Shown one piece after another: positions 5,581-12,183 of a DNA stretch of 22,059 nt. A program made the position numbers and the translations under genes. The notes under the pieces are model-generated. The model saw only the letters and a list, made by a program, of their open reading frames with translations. It did not search any database and had not been told where the DNA came from. Each line of letters starts with the position of its first letter. Position 1 is the first letter of the stretch. The DNA is from a virus, in the IMG/VR virus record IMGVR_UViG_3300036901_000045, positions 1 through 22,059 of that record; one strand, 5' to 3'.

Positions 5581-6831
5581 ATGGCACTGACTGTCCCCAG
5601 CGCCGTCTACCCCTCCGAGCGCAGGTCCATGGGCATCGGCCTGGAAGCCGCACCTGGCACCGGGGTCAACTCCCTCTACACGATCCCCGTCGCCGACTTC
5701 AATCCCGAGGACAAGGTCACCGGGCTGCTGGATGAGTCCCTCCGGTCGGCCATGGCCGCAACCTACGGCTACGTCCAGGGCCCGTACGTCGCCGACGTGG
5801 CGATCCCCAGCTCCATCGTCTACGGGGACACGATCGGGCACATCCTGTGGAACGTCCTGGGGGACATGACGGAGAGCGGCACCCCGTCCGGGACGATCAC
5901 GACCACGATCAACAACGGGCCGGGCTACGCGGCGGGAACTACCGGCCCGGTCACGATCACCGCGGGCAGCGGCTTCGGCGCCGGGTACATGCAGATGGGC
6001 ACCACCACTACCTCCGAGATCGTGCAGATCACCGGGGCGACCGCCACTACGGCGACGATCGCGACGACGACGCCCACCCGGTTCGCGCACGCCAACGCCG
6101 CCCCGGTCACCCAGGTCATCGCGCCTTACACGCACATCTTCACGCTGCTCAACGGCACCGGGAACGCGCAGCCGCCCACGCACACGATCACCGACTACAA
6201 CTACATCAACTCCAGCGTGCACGCCCGGTGGTACCCGTTCACGTGCCTGAGCGAGGTGGTCCTGACCGGGAACGCGGAGCAGCTGTTCAAGTACACCGCC
6301 AAGGGGATGGGCTACGCCAACCAGGTTCCCGGCACCACGCCCACGGTGAACGTCTCGACGGTGACCGCGATGCCCTCGTGGGACTCCCAGGTGGGCCTGG
6401 GCGGAACGGTGAGCGGCAGTCCCTACTACGGGATCGGGGAGTGGGAGATCACCCTGGACCGGGTGGTGGAGGCGTACTGGACGGCGGACGGGAGCCAGAA
6501 TCCCTACTATATTGGTAGGGGAAAATTCAAGGCGATGGGAAAGCTCAACTTCACCCCGGCGATTTCCGAAATCGCGCTCACCGAATTGCTGTCCAACACC
6601 CAGCCGCAGATGCAGATCATCCAGACCAACGCTGCCGCCAACGAGACCGTGCAGTTCGACATGCAGGTGGCCGCGTTTGACACCTCGGCGATCCAGGGCG
6701 GCAAGGCGCTCCTCGGCTACAACGATAGCGTTGAGTTCATCGGCAACACCACCAACACCGGCAACAGCGCTGGTTACAGCCCTCTGGCGATCACCGTTAC
6801 GAATCAGTTCCCGACATACAACGTCACCTAG
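5581..6831 (+). CDS. Major tail tube protein
   Basis: A 416-residue protein starting at ATG 5581. It opens with AVYPSERRSMGIGLEAAPGTGV, matching the actinobacteriophage tail-tube pattern in which an N-terminal arm is followed by 'iG.Et.~GTav..t.~ipv..~~p...~..l.dEs.RgsM...yg...G...~..~~~g~vy.D.~g.ll'. The block ESLRSAMAATYGYVQGPYVADVAIP is typical. A region rich in Thr/Gly (about residues 95-180) is inserted before the second half of the tube fold and resembles the small beta-domain in the connector. The second half has IGEWEITLDRVVEAYWTADGSQNPYYIGRGKFKAMGKLNF. The protein stacks as hexameric rings around the tape measure protein. Its position before the tail chaperones fits. Its TAG stop shares a CTAG with the minus-strand HNH gene. 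Confidence 0.87.
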   Translation: MALTVPSAVYPSERRSMGIGLEAAPGTGVNSLYTIPVADFNPEDKVTGLLDESLRSAMAATYGYVQGPYVADVAIPSSIVYGDTIGHILWNVLGDMTESGTPSGTITTTINNGPGYAAGTTGPVTITAGSGFGAGYMQMGTTTTSEIVQITGATATTATIATTTPTRFAHANAAPVTQVIAPYTHIFTLLNGTGNAQPPTHTITDYNYINSSVHARWYPFTCLSEVVLTGNAEQLFKYTAKGMGYANQVPGTTPTVNVSTVTAMPSWDSQVGLGGTVSGSPYYGIGEWEITLDRVVEAYWTADGSQNPYYIGRGKFKAMGKLNFTPAISEIALTELLSNTQPQMQIIQTNAAANETVQFDMQVAAFDTSAIQGGKALLGYNDSVEFIGNTTNTGNSAGYSPLAITVTNQFPTYNVT

Positions 6832-7475
6832 CCCGGGGCCGCAGCTTTCCGCTGCCTGTACGCTCGCGTGCCGCAGGTTCCTGAGCAGTAGAGCGCGCGG
6901 GAGGTCAGCGCCGTGAACGACGAACCGCAGACCGGGCAGGTCTCCGTTGTCGGCTCCCGGCGCCTATAGGTTCGCTCGTAGTAGTTAGCAGCCCTGTCCT
7001 GCATGCACAATTTGCAGTACCTGCGCCTCTGGCCAGCCTTGCGCCCGGTCTTGATCGTGTACCAGTAGGTGTTTTCCTCCGTGTACTCGTGATCGTTATC
7101 GCAGACCTCCTTGAGGGTCAGCGTGCCGTGCCTGCGCCTGTCTTCTATGTTCTCCGCATGCGTACCCCATTCAAGGTTGGATGCAGGCACATGCGCCGCG
7201 ATGCCGTCCCTGTGGCGGACTTCCTCGCCGTCAGGGCGAGAGCCGTGGAAGGCAAGCGCAACAAGCTGGTGGACGAGCCACATGCGGTGCACGCCATCTT
7301 TGGCGAGGTTCACCTGCGGGTAGCCGCCCACATGGCGACCGGGTTTCAGGTACCGGCCGCCGCGGTAGTTGCTCCACACGCGGCCTAGTGAGCTGACCTC
7401 GTACAGCCCCTCGTAGCCGACCACCGGCAGCCAGATCTCATCTGGCTCGAATGGCAGCGTGGCATGATCGGCCAT
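6828..7475 (-). CDS. HNH homing-type endonuclease with NUMOD4 and zinc-finger C-terminus
   Basis: A 215-residue protein in the free-standing phage homing endonuclease class. A NUMOD4 segment spans residues 11-34 (PDEIWLPVVGYEGLYEVSSLGRVWS, read as two parts EIWLPVVGYEG and YEVSSLGRVWS). The HNH core follows: first His in VHQLVALAF (H69), central RHRDG (H88-D90), and N100 in SNLEWGTHAENIEDRRRHG. Two probable zinc sites follow: C125...H129...C154-x2-C157, and C180-x2-C183...C197-x3-C201. The core is complete enough for nickase or double-strand cleavage activity. It lies antisense between the tail tube and chaperone genes, shares CTAG with the tube stop, and has visibly lower GC than its neighbours, all signs of a mobile gene. 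The ribosome site AAGAGG lies eight bases before ATG, in a hairpin loop. Confidence 0.88.
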   Translation of the reverse strand: MADHATLPFEPDEIWLPVVGYEGLYEVSSLGRVWSNYRGGRYLKPGRHVGGYPQVNLAKDGVHRMWLVHQLVALAFHGSRPDGEEVRHRDGIAAHVPASNLEWGTHAENIEDRRRHGTLTLKEVCDNDHEYTEENTYWYTIKTGRKAGQRRRYCKLCMQDRAANYYERTYRRREPTTETCPVCGSSFTALTSRALYCSGTCGTRAYRQRKAAAPG

Positions 7476-7477
7476 AG

Positions 7478-7495
7478 CCGGAACCTCTTTTCCGG
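7478..7495 (-). promoter_or_regulatory. Hairpin presenting the HNH ribosome binding site in its loop
   Basis: The bases CCGGAA-cctctt-TTCCGG form a perfect six-base-pair stem with a six-base loop. In the minus-strand transcript the loop reads AAGAGG, which is the Shine-Dalgarno of the HNH gene, and the ATG follows two bases after the stem. A stem-loop that keeps the ribosome site unpaired but closed by a stem could modulate translation. The structure is seen directly; a regulatory effect is inference. Confidence 0.4.
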
Positions 7496-7498
7496 TCA

Positions 7499-7544
7499 GG
7501 CCCCGGATCCCCGAGTTGGTGACACAACTCGCCGGGGCCGCTTT
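7499..7544 (+). terminator. Strong two-part hairpin between tail tube/HNH and chaperone genes, possible terminator
   Basis: GGCCCCG (7499-7505) pairs with CGGGGCC (7533-7539), and inside it CGAGTTG (7512-7518) pairs with CAACTCG (7525-7531) around the loop gtgaca. A short T run (ctttgcgtt) follows on the plus strand. The structure is by far the strongest in the intergenic space. Phages often reduce transcription after the highly expressed tail tube gene, so a partial plus-strand terminator is plausible. The T tract is weak, and on the minus strand the hairpin would lie in the promoter region of the HNH gene. It could also be an RNA processing site. Confidence 0.4.
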
Positions 7545-7623
7545 GCGTTACCCCCATTCTACCGCTCCCGCCCTCCCCGCGCGGGTGCGTTCACCTGTTC
7601 GATTCCCCCTATCGGAGATGCAT

Positions 7624-7971
7624 GTGCGCGTAGAACTACCGAATGGCGACTGGGCAGAACTGAAAGAGCCCGATGACCTGACGGGCGAGGACGAGGTGAA
7701 GGTCCGGTCGGCGGTCAAGCTGACCGGCGCGGCCCAGGGCGAGGAAGCGCGGATGACCGCCACGGCGGCAGCGACCACGCTGATGGAGTTCGCCATGCTC
7801 GCCCGGGTGATCACCTCGTGGTCGCTGCCGCAGCCCATCAGCGCCATTAACATCCAGGGGCTGAAGCTCTCCCAGCTGCGCCCGCTGAAGAAGGCCATCG
7901 AGGCGCACATGGAGGAGCTGAGGGATGACCCAAACTCCCTGAGCGATGGAGGGACCGATACCGCCTCCTAG
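7624..7971 (+). CDS. Tail assembly chaperone, zero-frame product (lambda G-like)
   Basis: A 115-residue acidic protein made by normal termination at TAG 7969-7971. Start GTG 7624 is chosen because CGGAG (7613-7617) ends six bases before it; ATG 7618 is in frame but abuts the ribosome site, and a longer extension to 7516 runs through the hairpin. The protein starts RVELPNGDWAELKEPDDLTGEDE, then has helices (ARMTATAAATTLMEFAMLARVITSW) and ends LKKAIEAHMEELRDDPNSLSDGG. This matches the G component of long-tailed phage tail chaperones: placed between tube and tape measure, with a slippery site near the 3' end. It acts in the host cytoplasm, keeping the tape measure protein soluble while the tube assembles. 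Confidence 0.82.
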   Translation: MRVELPNGDWAELKEPDDLTGEDEVKVRSAVKLTGAAQGEEARMTATAAATTLMEFAMLARVITSWSLPQPISAINIQGLKLSQLRPLKKAIEAHMEELRDDPNSLSDGGTDTAS

Positions 7972-8174
7972 CCCTCCTGCAGGGCAGGGAGGGGCCGCTG
8001 CCATCGGACCTGGACGCCTGGGACGTGCGGTGCCTGTCCCTGTACGGCAGGAATCAGGCGTGGACGCCTGAGGTCATCCGGTCCATCCCGCTGCGGCACT
8101 GGCGGTACCTGCCGACCCTGTGGGAAGCGCTGGCCGAGATGCAGAACCCGGACCGGCCGGGGAACAAGCGGTGA
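7624..8174 (+). CDS. Tail assembly chaperone, -1 frameshift fusion product (lambda GT-like)
   Basis: Ribosomes slipping back one base at CCCAAAC (7929-7935) enter frame 3, which is open until TGA 8172-8174. The resulting protein is about 183 residues. After the shared N-terminus it continues LPERWRDRYRLLALLQGREG, then ..DLDAWDVRCLSLYG.. and ..HWRYLPTLWEALAEMQNP... The downstream frame has no start codon suited to independent translation but has coherent, aromatic-rich protein sequence, as in the T domain of other phages, which binds the tail tube protein. Slippage at this point keeps the overlap conserved between distant phages. The frame, heptamer and reading phase are seen directly; efficiency is not known. 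Confidence 0.8.
7929..7935 (+). other. Programmed -1 ribosomal frameshift site CCCAAAC
   Basis: The heptamer is in the correct phase: zero frame reads GAC CCA AAC, i.e. C-CCA-AAC, the canonical X-XXY-YYZ arrangement. Slipped tRNAs would re-pair with CCC and AAA. It lies 34 bases before the zero-frame stop (TAG 7969), and the -1 frame opens at 7929, just after an in-frame TGA at 7926-7928, so the only window for entering the -1 frame contains this heptamer. Such sites are conserved in tail chaperone genes of long-tailed phages. Confidence 0.82.
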
Positions 8175-8270
8175 GGCGGTGATCCCATCGCCTCCTTCGC
8201 TGACGCGGCAGGGCAGATAGCGAAGTTCGGCCCGGCTGCGATCCTCGGCGCCGAGGCCGCGGCCAATGAG

Positions 8271-8678
8271 ATGGCCGGCGTCTTCAAGGGCGCAGTGCGC
8301 GATGAGATGAAGATCGGGCACTTCCTGCACACGCAGACGCCCTCCCTCCCCGGTGAGCCGCCCGCCTGGATCAGCGGGAACCTGAAGAACAGCCTCGTCA
8401 ACGAGCCCGCCCACGAGGACGGGCCGGGAACGTTCGTGTCGAAGTCCGGGCCGACAGTGCGCTACGCGCGGATCCAGGAACTCGGCGGCCCGATGCACGC
8501 CCACACCGAGAAGGGGATGCGGTGGCAGCAGCCGCCGGGGGTGTGGCACCGGAGCATGGCGCATGACCTCCCGGCACGCCCGTACATGCTGCCGGCGCAC
8601 GACAAGGGGATTGACGACGGGAGCCTGCACGACGTAGCGGCAGCGGCGTTCGCGGCGTTCGTGGACGCAGTGGCCTAG
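8271..8678 (+). CDS. HK97 gp10-like tail/neck completion protein; true start upstream but not found
   Basis: From ATG 8271 the product is 135 residues. It shows the HK97-gp10-like pattern: a helix, a tG.L..Sl step (WISGNLKNSLVNEP), a strand with YARIQELGG, and a late RPYMLPAHDKG (equivalent to 'RPfl.pA..'), then a closing helix. Coding-like sequence extends upstream in the same frame back to about 8187 (IASFADAAGQIAKFGPAAILGAEAAANE), which restores the N-terminal helix of the family, but there is no ATG, GTG, TTG or CTG between the TGA at 8172-8174 and 8271. The nearest GTG (8179) is one base out of phase, with CCC at 8184-8186 between. In most phages this gene precedes the tube gene; here it lies between the chaperones and the tape measure gene. 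Confidence 0.65.
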   Translation: MAGVFKGAVRDEMKIGHFLHTQTPSLPGEPPAWISGNLKNSLVNEPAHEDGPGTFVSKSGPTVRYARIQELGGPMHAHTEKGMRWQQPPGVWHRSMAHDLPARPYMLPAHDKGIDDGSLHDVAAAAFAAFVDAVA

Positions 8679-8704
8679 GCTGGGGGTGCCCGATTTCAGC
8701 CTAT

Positions 8705-11700
8705 TTGGAGGAGATCGTACAGGAGTTCCGGGCTCAAGCCGAACTCTACCTAGGTCCCGTGAAGGACATGCGCACCGCTGCCCTGGCGGCTGCCGCAGCC
8801 AACGACATCCTGGTGGAGTCCTGCGTCCGGCTGGATGACGTGCTGGACGACGTAGGCATCTCCGCCGGTGCCGCAGCGCGGGAAATGAACGACCTGCGCA
8901 ACGCGGTGGGCGAGACGGCCGCCGTGGATTCCCGGCTGGCCGGCGAGACGAATGACCTGCGTGATGCCCTCGCCGAGAGCGCCGGGGCCGCCTCGGCGCT
9001 GGCCGGGCGCATGAATGACCTGCGGGACGCCGTGGCCGAGAACACGGGGGCTGTCGCCGCGCTGGCTAACCGGGTGAATGACCTGCGGGATTCCTTCATC
9101 ACCGCAGCCGCGGCGGCGAAGCTGCTGGGAGACAGGTCCGCCCTGTCCGGCGGCGAGGCTGCCGTGGCGGCATCCCGGTTCCGCCTTCTGGGCACGGGGA
9201 TACGCCTGACCGGGACCGCGATCCACTGGCTGATCGCCGGGACCGCGGAGTTCCTGGCCGTCTTCATCCCCGCCACGGTGGCGGTGGGGGCGTGGGCGTT
9301 CGCGTGGACGCAGGGCGCGCAGAACATCTACCAGCACATGACGTCGCTGTTCACCGCGACCGAGGCCCTGGGGCAGTCCGCCGGGCACACGATGGGCGAG
9401 ATGCTGGGCCTGTCCGGCGTGTGGCAGAAGATCCAGAACGAGGCCAATTCCGATGTCTACCAGGCGATGGGCGCCGGCCTGAACATCCTGAAGGAAAGCT
9501 TCGGCGGGCTGGCGCAGGAGGGCCTGCGGGTGGGCCAGATTTTCGACACGTTCACCGCGAAGCTGGTCTATGACTTCTCCTCGGTCGGCGGGGCGGGCAA
9601 GACCGTGACCGGGCTGCTGTCAGACATGACCCCGGACCTGATCGAGATCGGGCAGGTCTTCGGGAACCTGGGTCACGCGCTGGTCAACTTCGCCTCCGAC
9701 ATGCCGGGGCTGGCGGAGGGGCTTCTCCTGTTCGTGGATGCCGTGTCGAAGGTGATCCTGTGGGTCTCCAGGCTGCCGCATTACGTGGTGATGGGCGCGA
9801 TGGCGTTCGAGGAGTTCAACCGCTGGGGGTCCCTGGCAGTCACCGTCCTCGGCAAGTTCGGGCTGGCCACCTCGGAGGTCAGCGGCGGGTTCTTCAGCCT
9901 GGAGCGCGCCGGCGGGGTCATCAGGAACGTCTTCGGGATAATCCCGCGCCTGGTGGGGTCGGCATCGATCGCCCTCGGCACGCTTGTCGGCAGGCTGGCC
10001 GGCGTCATCCCGAAGGCCGAACAGGCTGGGACGGCGATGGTCAGGTTCGGCGGCGACCTGCAGACCGGCGCTGCGGGCATGTCGGCGGGAGCCGCCCTCG
10101 GGATCATGGCCATAGCCGGGGCAATGGGGTTCCTGATCTACAAGGCGCTCACCGCGAAAAGCGCGGCGCAGCAGTTCGCGGCGGCGCTGCAGTCGGGTAT
10201 CGCGAAGGCGTCCAACGCCCAGGTGATCGGCCTGCTGGCCGTTGACATGGGGAAACTGCAGGCAGGCACCGACCAGGCCGCAGGCTCGGTCAAGAGGCTC
10301 CAGGGCATCATGGCCTCCGGTCACGCCGCCGGCCAGTACAGCACCGACCTGCGGTCAGTGGGCTCCGCGATGGCCATGAACACGCAGACCGCGGCGACCT
10401 ACACGGCCGCGCAGCAGCAGCTGCAGCACCAGACGGCCAACGTCGCTACCGGGGCTGCCTACCTGGCGAGCACCTACCACACGTCCCTGATCGGCGCCAT
10501 GGAACTCGCCACCACTGCCGGGGTGCACCTAGTCCAGGGCATCACCGGGACGGGGCAGGCCGCGGCGGTAGCGCGCCTCCAGATCGCGGACCTGGTGCAG
10601 GGGTACCGCGCGATGGGCACCCCGGTGGGCCTGGTCGGCAAGTACATGGACGCCATGGCCATCCAGGCCGGTCTCGCGGGCACCCAGATGTCGAAGGTGA
10701 GCCAGGCATTCGACCAGCTGGTGCAGAACATCACCGGCGGCACGGCCAGCCTCGGCTCGATGGTGGAGTCCATCCACAACATCGGGGCGGTCACCCAGTC
10801 CGCGAACGGGAAGCTCGGCGAGTTCGGCGGCCAGCTTTCCCTGACGATGAGCCAGTCCGCGAAGGCCATGCAGGGCTTCGGGCAGGTCGGCTCCCAGGTA
10901 TGGCAGAACTTCGACAGCACGCTGAACGGCTCCGATGAGCAGCTCGCGGACTGGGTGCGCACCGCCCAGGCCATGGGCACCATCACCAAGGGGCAGATGA
11001 CCACGGCGTTCCGGGGCATGGTCGCCCAGCTGCTGCCGTTCACGTCCCATTCCCGGGCCGCGGTGGAGGAACTGTCGCAGCTCGCGCAGGAAGCCGGCGG
11101 CCCGGCAACGGACAGCTTCAAGAAGCTCAAGGACTGGGTGGACGCCGGCGCCCACTCCTCCTCGGACATGTCGAAGGCCATCCAGGACGCGACGATCAAG
11201 ATGGGCAACATGGCGCAGGTCGCCCAGAACCTCGGCAACGTCCTGAACAACGACATCGTTAATGCCATGGGAACGGCGGAGTTCAAGACCTCCGGAGTGG
11301 CGGCAGCGACCCTGAAATACACCCAGATGCTGCGCGACAACACGCAGAACACGGCCGCGGGACGCAGTGAGAGGGCTCAGCTCATCCATGACTTCGAGCT
11401 GGCCGGCGAGAGCGCCCAGCACGCCCGCCAGCTCGTGCGGCTCCTGCAGGCGCAGATCGACGCCATGCACGGCAAGACCGTCAATATCGGCGTCGACACG
11501 AACTACTACACGACCGGCGCCGGGCGCAGCGGCCTCGGCTTCCCCGGCACGGGGCCGGGCGGCCACGGCGGGCCCACCGGCGGGCCGGTGACGGTCGTGC
11601 ACCAGCACATCGCCGGGTCGGTGCTGTCGCAATTGCAGCTAGGCCGCGCCTACCAGACGGCCGGCCTGCAGAAGACGTTCAGGAACGGCGGCACGCAAAC

Positions 11701-11725
11701 CTACCTGCCGGGCAGGCTGCACTAG
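8705..11725 (+). CDS. Tape measure protein
   Basis: At 1006 residues this is the longest gene and lies directly after the chaperone region, as expected for the protein that sets tail length. N-terminal residues 62-140 are tandem 21-residue coiled-coil repeats beginning NDLR. Two hydrophobic segments lie at about residues 173-202 (HWLIAGTAEFLAVFIPATVAVGAW) and 459-481 (AGAALGIMAIAGAMGFLIY), typical of tape measure proteins that insert in the host membrane during DNA injection. The remainder is Ala/Gly/Gln-rich helix, and the C-terminus is Gly-rich (PGTGPGGHGGPTGGP). No lytic transglycosylase or peptidase motif is seen. The start is unclear: TTG 8705 is used, but its GGAGGAG box begins inside that codon's reading frame; see findings. 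By the usual relation of 1.5 angstrom per residue the tail would be near 150 nm. Confidence 0.9.
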   Translation: MEEIVQEFRAQAELYLGPVKDMRTAALAAAAANDILVESCVRLDDVLDDVGISAGAAAREMNDLRNAVGETAAVDSRLAGETNDLRDALAESAGAASALAGRMNDLRDAVAENTGAVAALANRVNDLRDSFITAAAAAKLLGDRSALSGGEAAVAASRFRLLGTGIRLTGTAIHWLIAGTAEFLAVFIPATVAVGAWAFAWTQGAQNIYQHMTSLFTATEALGQSAGHTMGEMLGLSGVWQKIQNEANSDVYQAMGAGLNILKESFGGLAQEGLRVGQIFDTFTAKLVYDFSSVGGAGKTVTGLLSDMTPDLIEIGQVFGNLGHALVNFASDMPGLAEGLLLFVDAVSKVILWVSRLPHYVVMGAMAFEEFNRWGSLAVTVLGKFGLATSEVSGGFFSLERAGGVIRNVFGIIPRLVGSASIALGTLVGRLAGVIPKAEQAGTAMVRFGGDLQTGAAGMSAGAALGIMAIAGAMGFLIYKALTAKSAAQQFAAALQSGIAKASNAQVIGLLAVDMGKLQAGTDQAAGSVKRLQGIMASGHAAGQYSTDLRSVGSAMAMNTQTAATYTAAQQQLQHQTANVATGAAYLASTYHTSLIGAMELATTAGVHLVQGITGTGQAAAVARLQIADLVQGYRAMGTPVGLVGKYMDAMAIQAGLAGTQMSKVSQAFDQLVQNITGGTASLGSMVESIHNIGAVTQSANGKLGEFGGQLSLTMSQSAKAMQGFGQVGSQVWQNFDSTLNGSDEQLADWVRTAQAMGTITKGQMTTAFRGMVAQLLPFTSHSRAAVEELSQLAQEAGGPATDSFKKLKDWVDAGAHSSSDMSKAIQDATIKMGNMAQVAQNLGNVLNNDIVNAMGTAEFKTSGVAAATLKYTQMLRDNTQNTAAGRSERAQLIHDFELAGESAQHARQLVRLLQAQIDAMHGKTVNIGVDTNYYTTGAGRSGLGFPGTGPGGHGGPTGGPVTVVHQHIAGSVLSQLQLGRAYQTAGLQKTFRNGGTQTYLPGRLH
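8888..9127 (+). repeat. Tandem 63-base repeats in tape measure gene (coiled-coil, 21-residue units)
   Basis: Four units start with NDLR at 8888, 8951, 9014 and 9077; the first three are complete 63-base units and the fourth runs into an Ala-rich helix. Each unit reads roughly NDLRdAvaEs.gavaaLagrm, exactly three heptads, so the repeats extend one continuous coiled coil. Unit duplication changes tape length in 21-residue steps. Confidence 0.75.
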
Positions 11726-12105
11726 CACCACCCGGCCGACACGAGCCTCCCGCCGAGGGCGCGGGCAACCTTCACGCTGGCCGGATTGGTCGGGATCCGG
11801 TCCGCCATCACGCCCGCTGCCCAGCGGCTGCCCTGGATGCACTCACTGCCGCCCTGGCGCCCGAGGCTCACCAGCCAGGACTGCTCATCGCCCTGGGTGC
11901 TGAATGTCGCCACGTCCACCGAGGCGTACGGCGTGGTGCAGGTGACTTCCTCCCGCGCGTAGACGGACGGCGCAGCCGCCTGCGGGTGAGAGCAGCCGGG
12001 CACCTTCAGGGCCAGCGACCTCGCGGACGGCTGCGCGGGCGCGCTGCTGCCGCATCCCGCTAACAGGATCACGCAGGCGATGGCCCCTGCCGCCGTCTTC
12101 CTCAC
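11722..12105 (-). CDS. Minus-strand lipoprotein (moron)
   Basis: The chosen GTG start (12105) gives 127 residues beginning RKTAAGAIACVILLAGCGSS: two basic residues, a hydrophobic core and a lipobox LAGC, the signature of a lipoprotein signal peptide cleaved by signal peptidase II. A longer frame extends upstream, but would bury the signal. The mature protein is about 108 residues, with several Cys (for example PGC, TC, SEC and the terminal GWC) that may form disulfides, and segments YASVDVATFSTQGDEQSWLVSLGRQGG and DRIPTNPASVKVARALGG. It would be anchored on the outer face of the cytoplasmic membrane. The location, antisense between tape measure and minor tail genes and sharing CTAG with the tape measure stop, suggests a moron acting on the host, for example in superinfection exclusion. 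That role is inference. Confidence 0.75.
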   Translation of the reverse strand: MRKTAAGAIACVILLAGCGSSAPAQPSARSLALKVPGCSHPQAAAPSVYAREEVTCTTPYASVDVATFSTQGDEQSWLVSLGRQGGSECIQGSRWAAGVMADRIPTNPASVKVARALGGRLVSAGWC

Positions 12106-12153
12106 CGCCTGCTTCCCTTCGCCTCGTCCCCCCTGAACTACCAGACGCGCGGG

Positions 12154-12167
12154 AACCGCTTGCGGTT
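12154..12167. repeat. Short perfect inverted repeat in divergent intergenic region
   Basis: AACCG-CTTG-CGGTT forms a five-pair stem with a CTTG tetraloop. It lies in the 78-base region between the divergent lipoprotein gene (start 12105) and the minor tail gene (start 12184), shortly before the latter's gagaggag ribosome site. It could be an operator or a transcript hairpin; I see no clear -35/-10 pair here on either strand. Confidence 0.3.
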
Positions 12168-12183
12168 GACGCGAGAGGAGCGC

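Noticed and set aside
5840-6110. Thr-rich region of the tail tube considered as an Ig-like domain made by a second frameshift
   Set aside because: The frame is continuous through the region and no slippery heptamer in phase was found.
5464-6222. Minus-strand frame of 252 codons over the tail tube gene
   Set aside because: Composition is low-complexity Gly/Arg/Asp/Val caused by GC-rich antisense sequence; the tail tube gene on the plus strand is well supported.
7590-7610. GTTCGATTCC resembling a tRNA T-loop
   Set aside because: Flanking bases do not pair into a T-stem, and no acceptor, D or anticodon arm can be drawn upstream.
10529-11632. Minus-strand frame of 367 codons in the tape measure gene
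   Set aside because: Arg/Gly/His/Leu-rich shadow with no ribosome site or motif.
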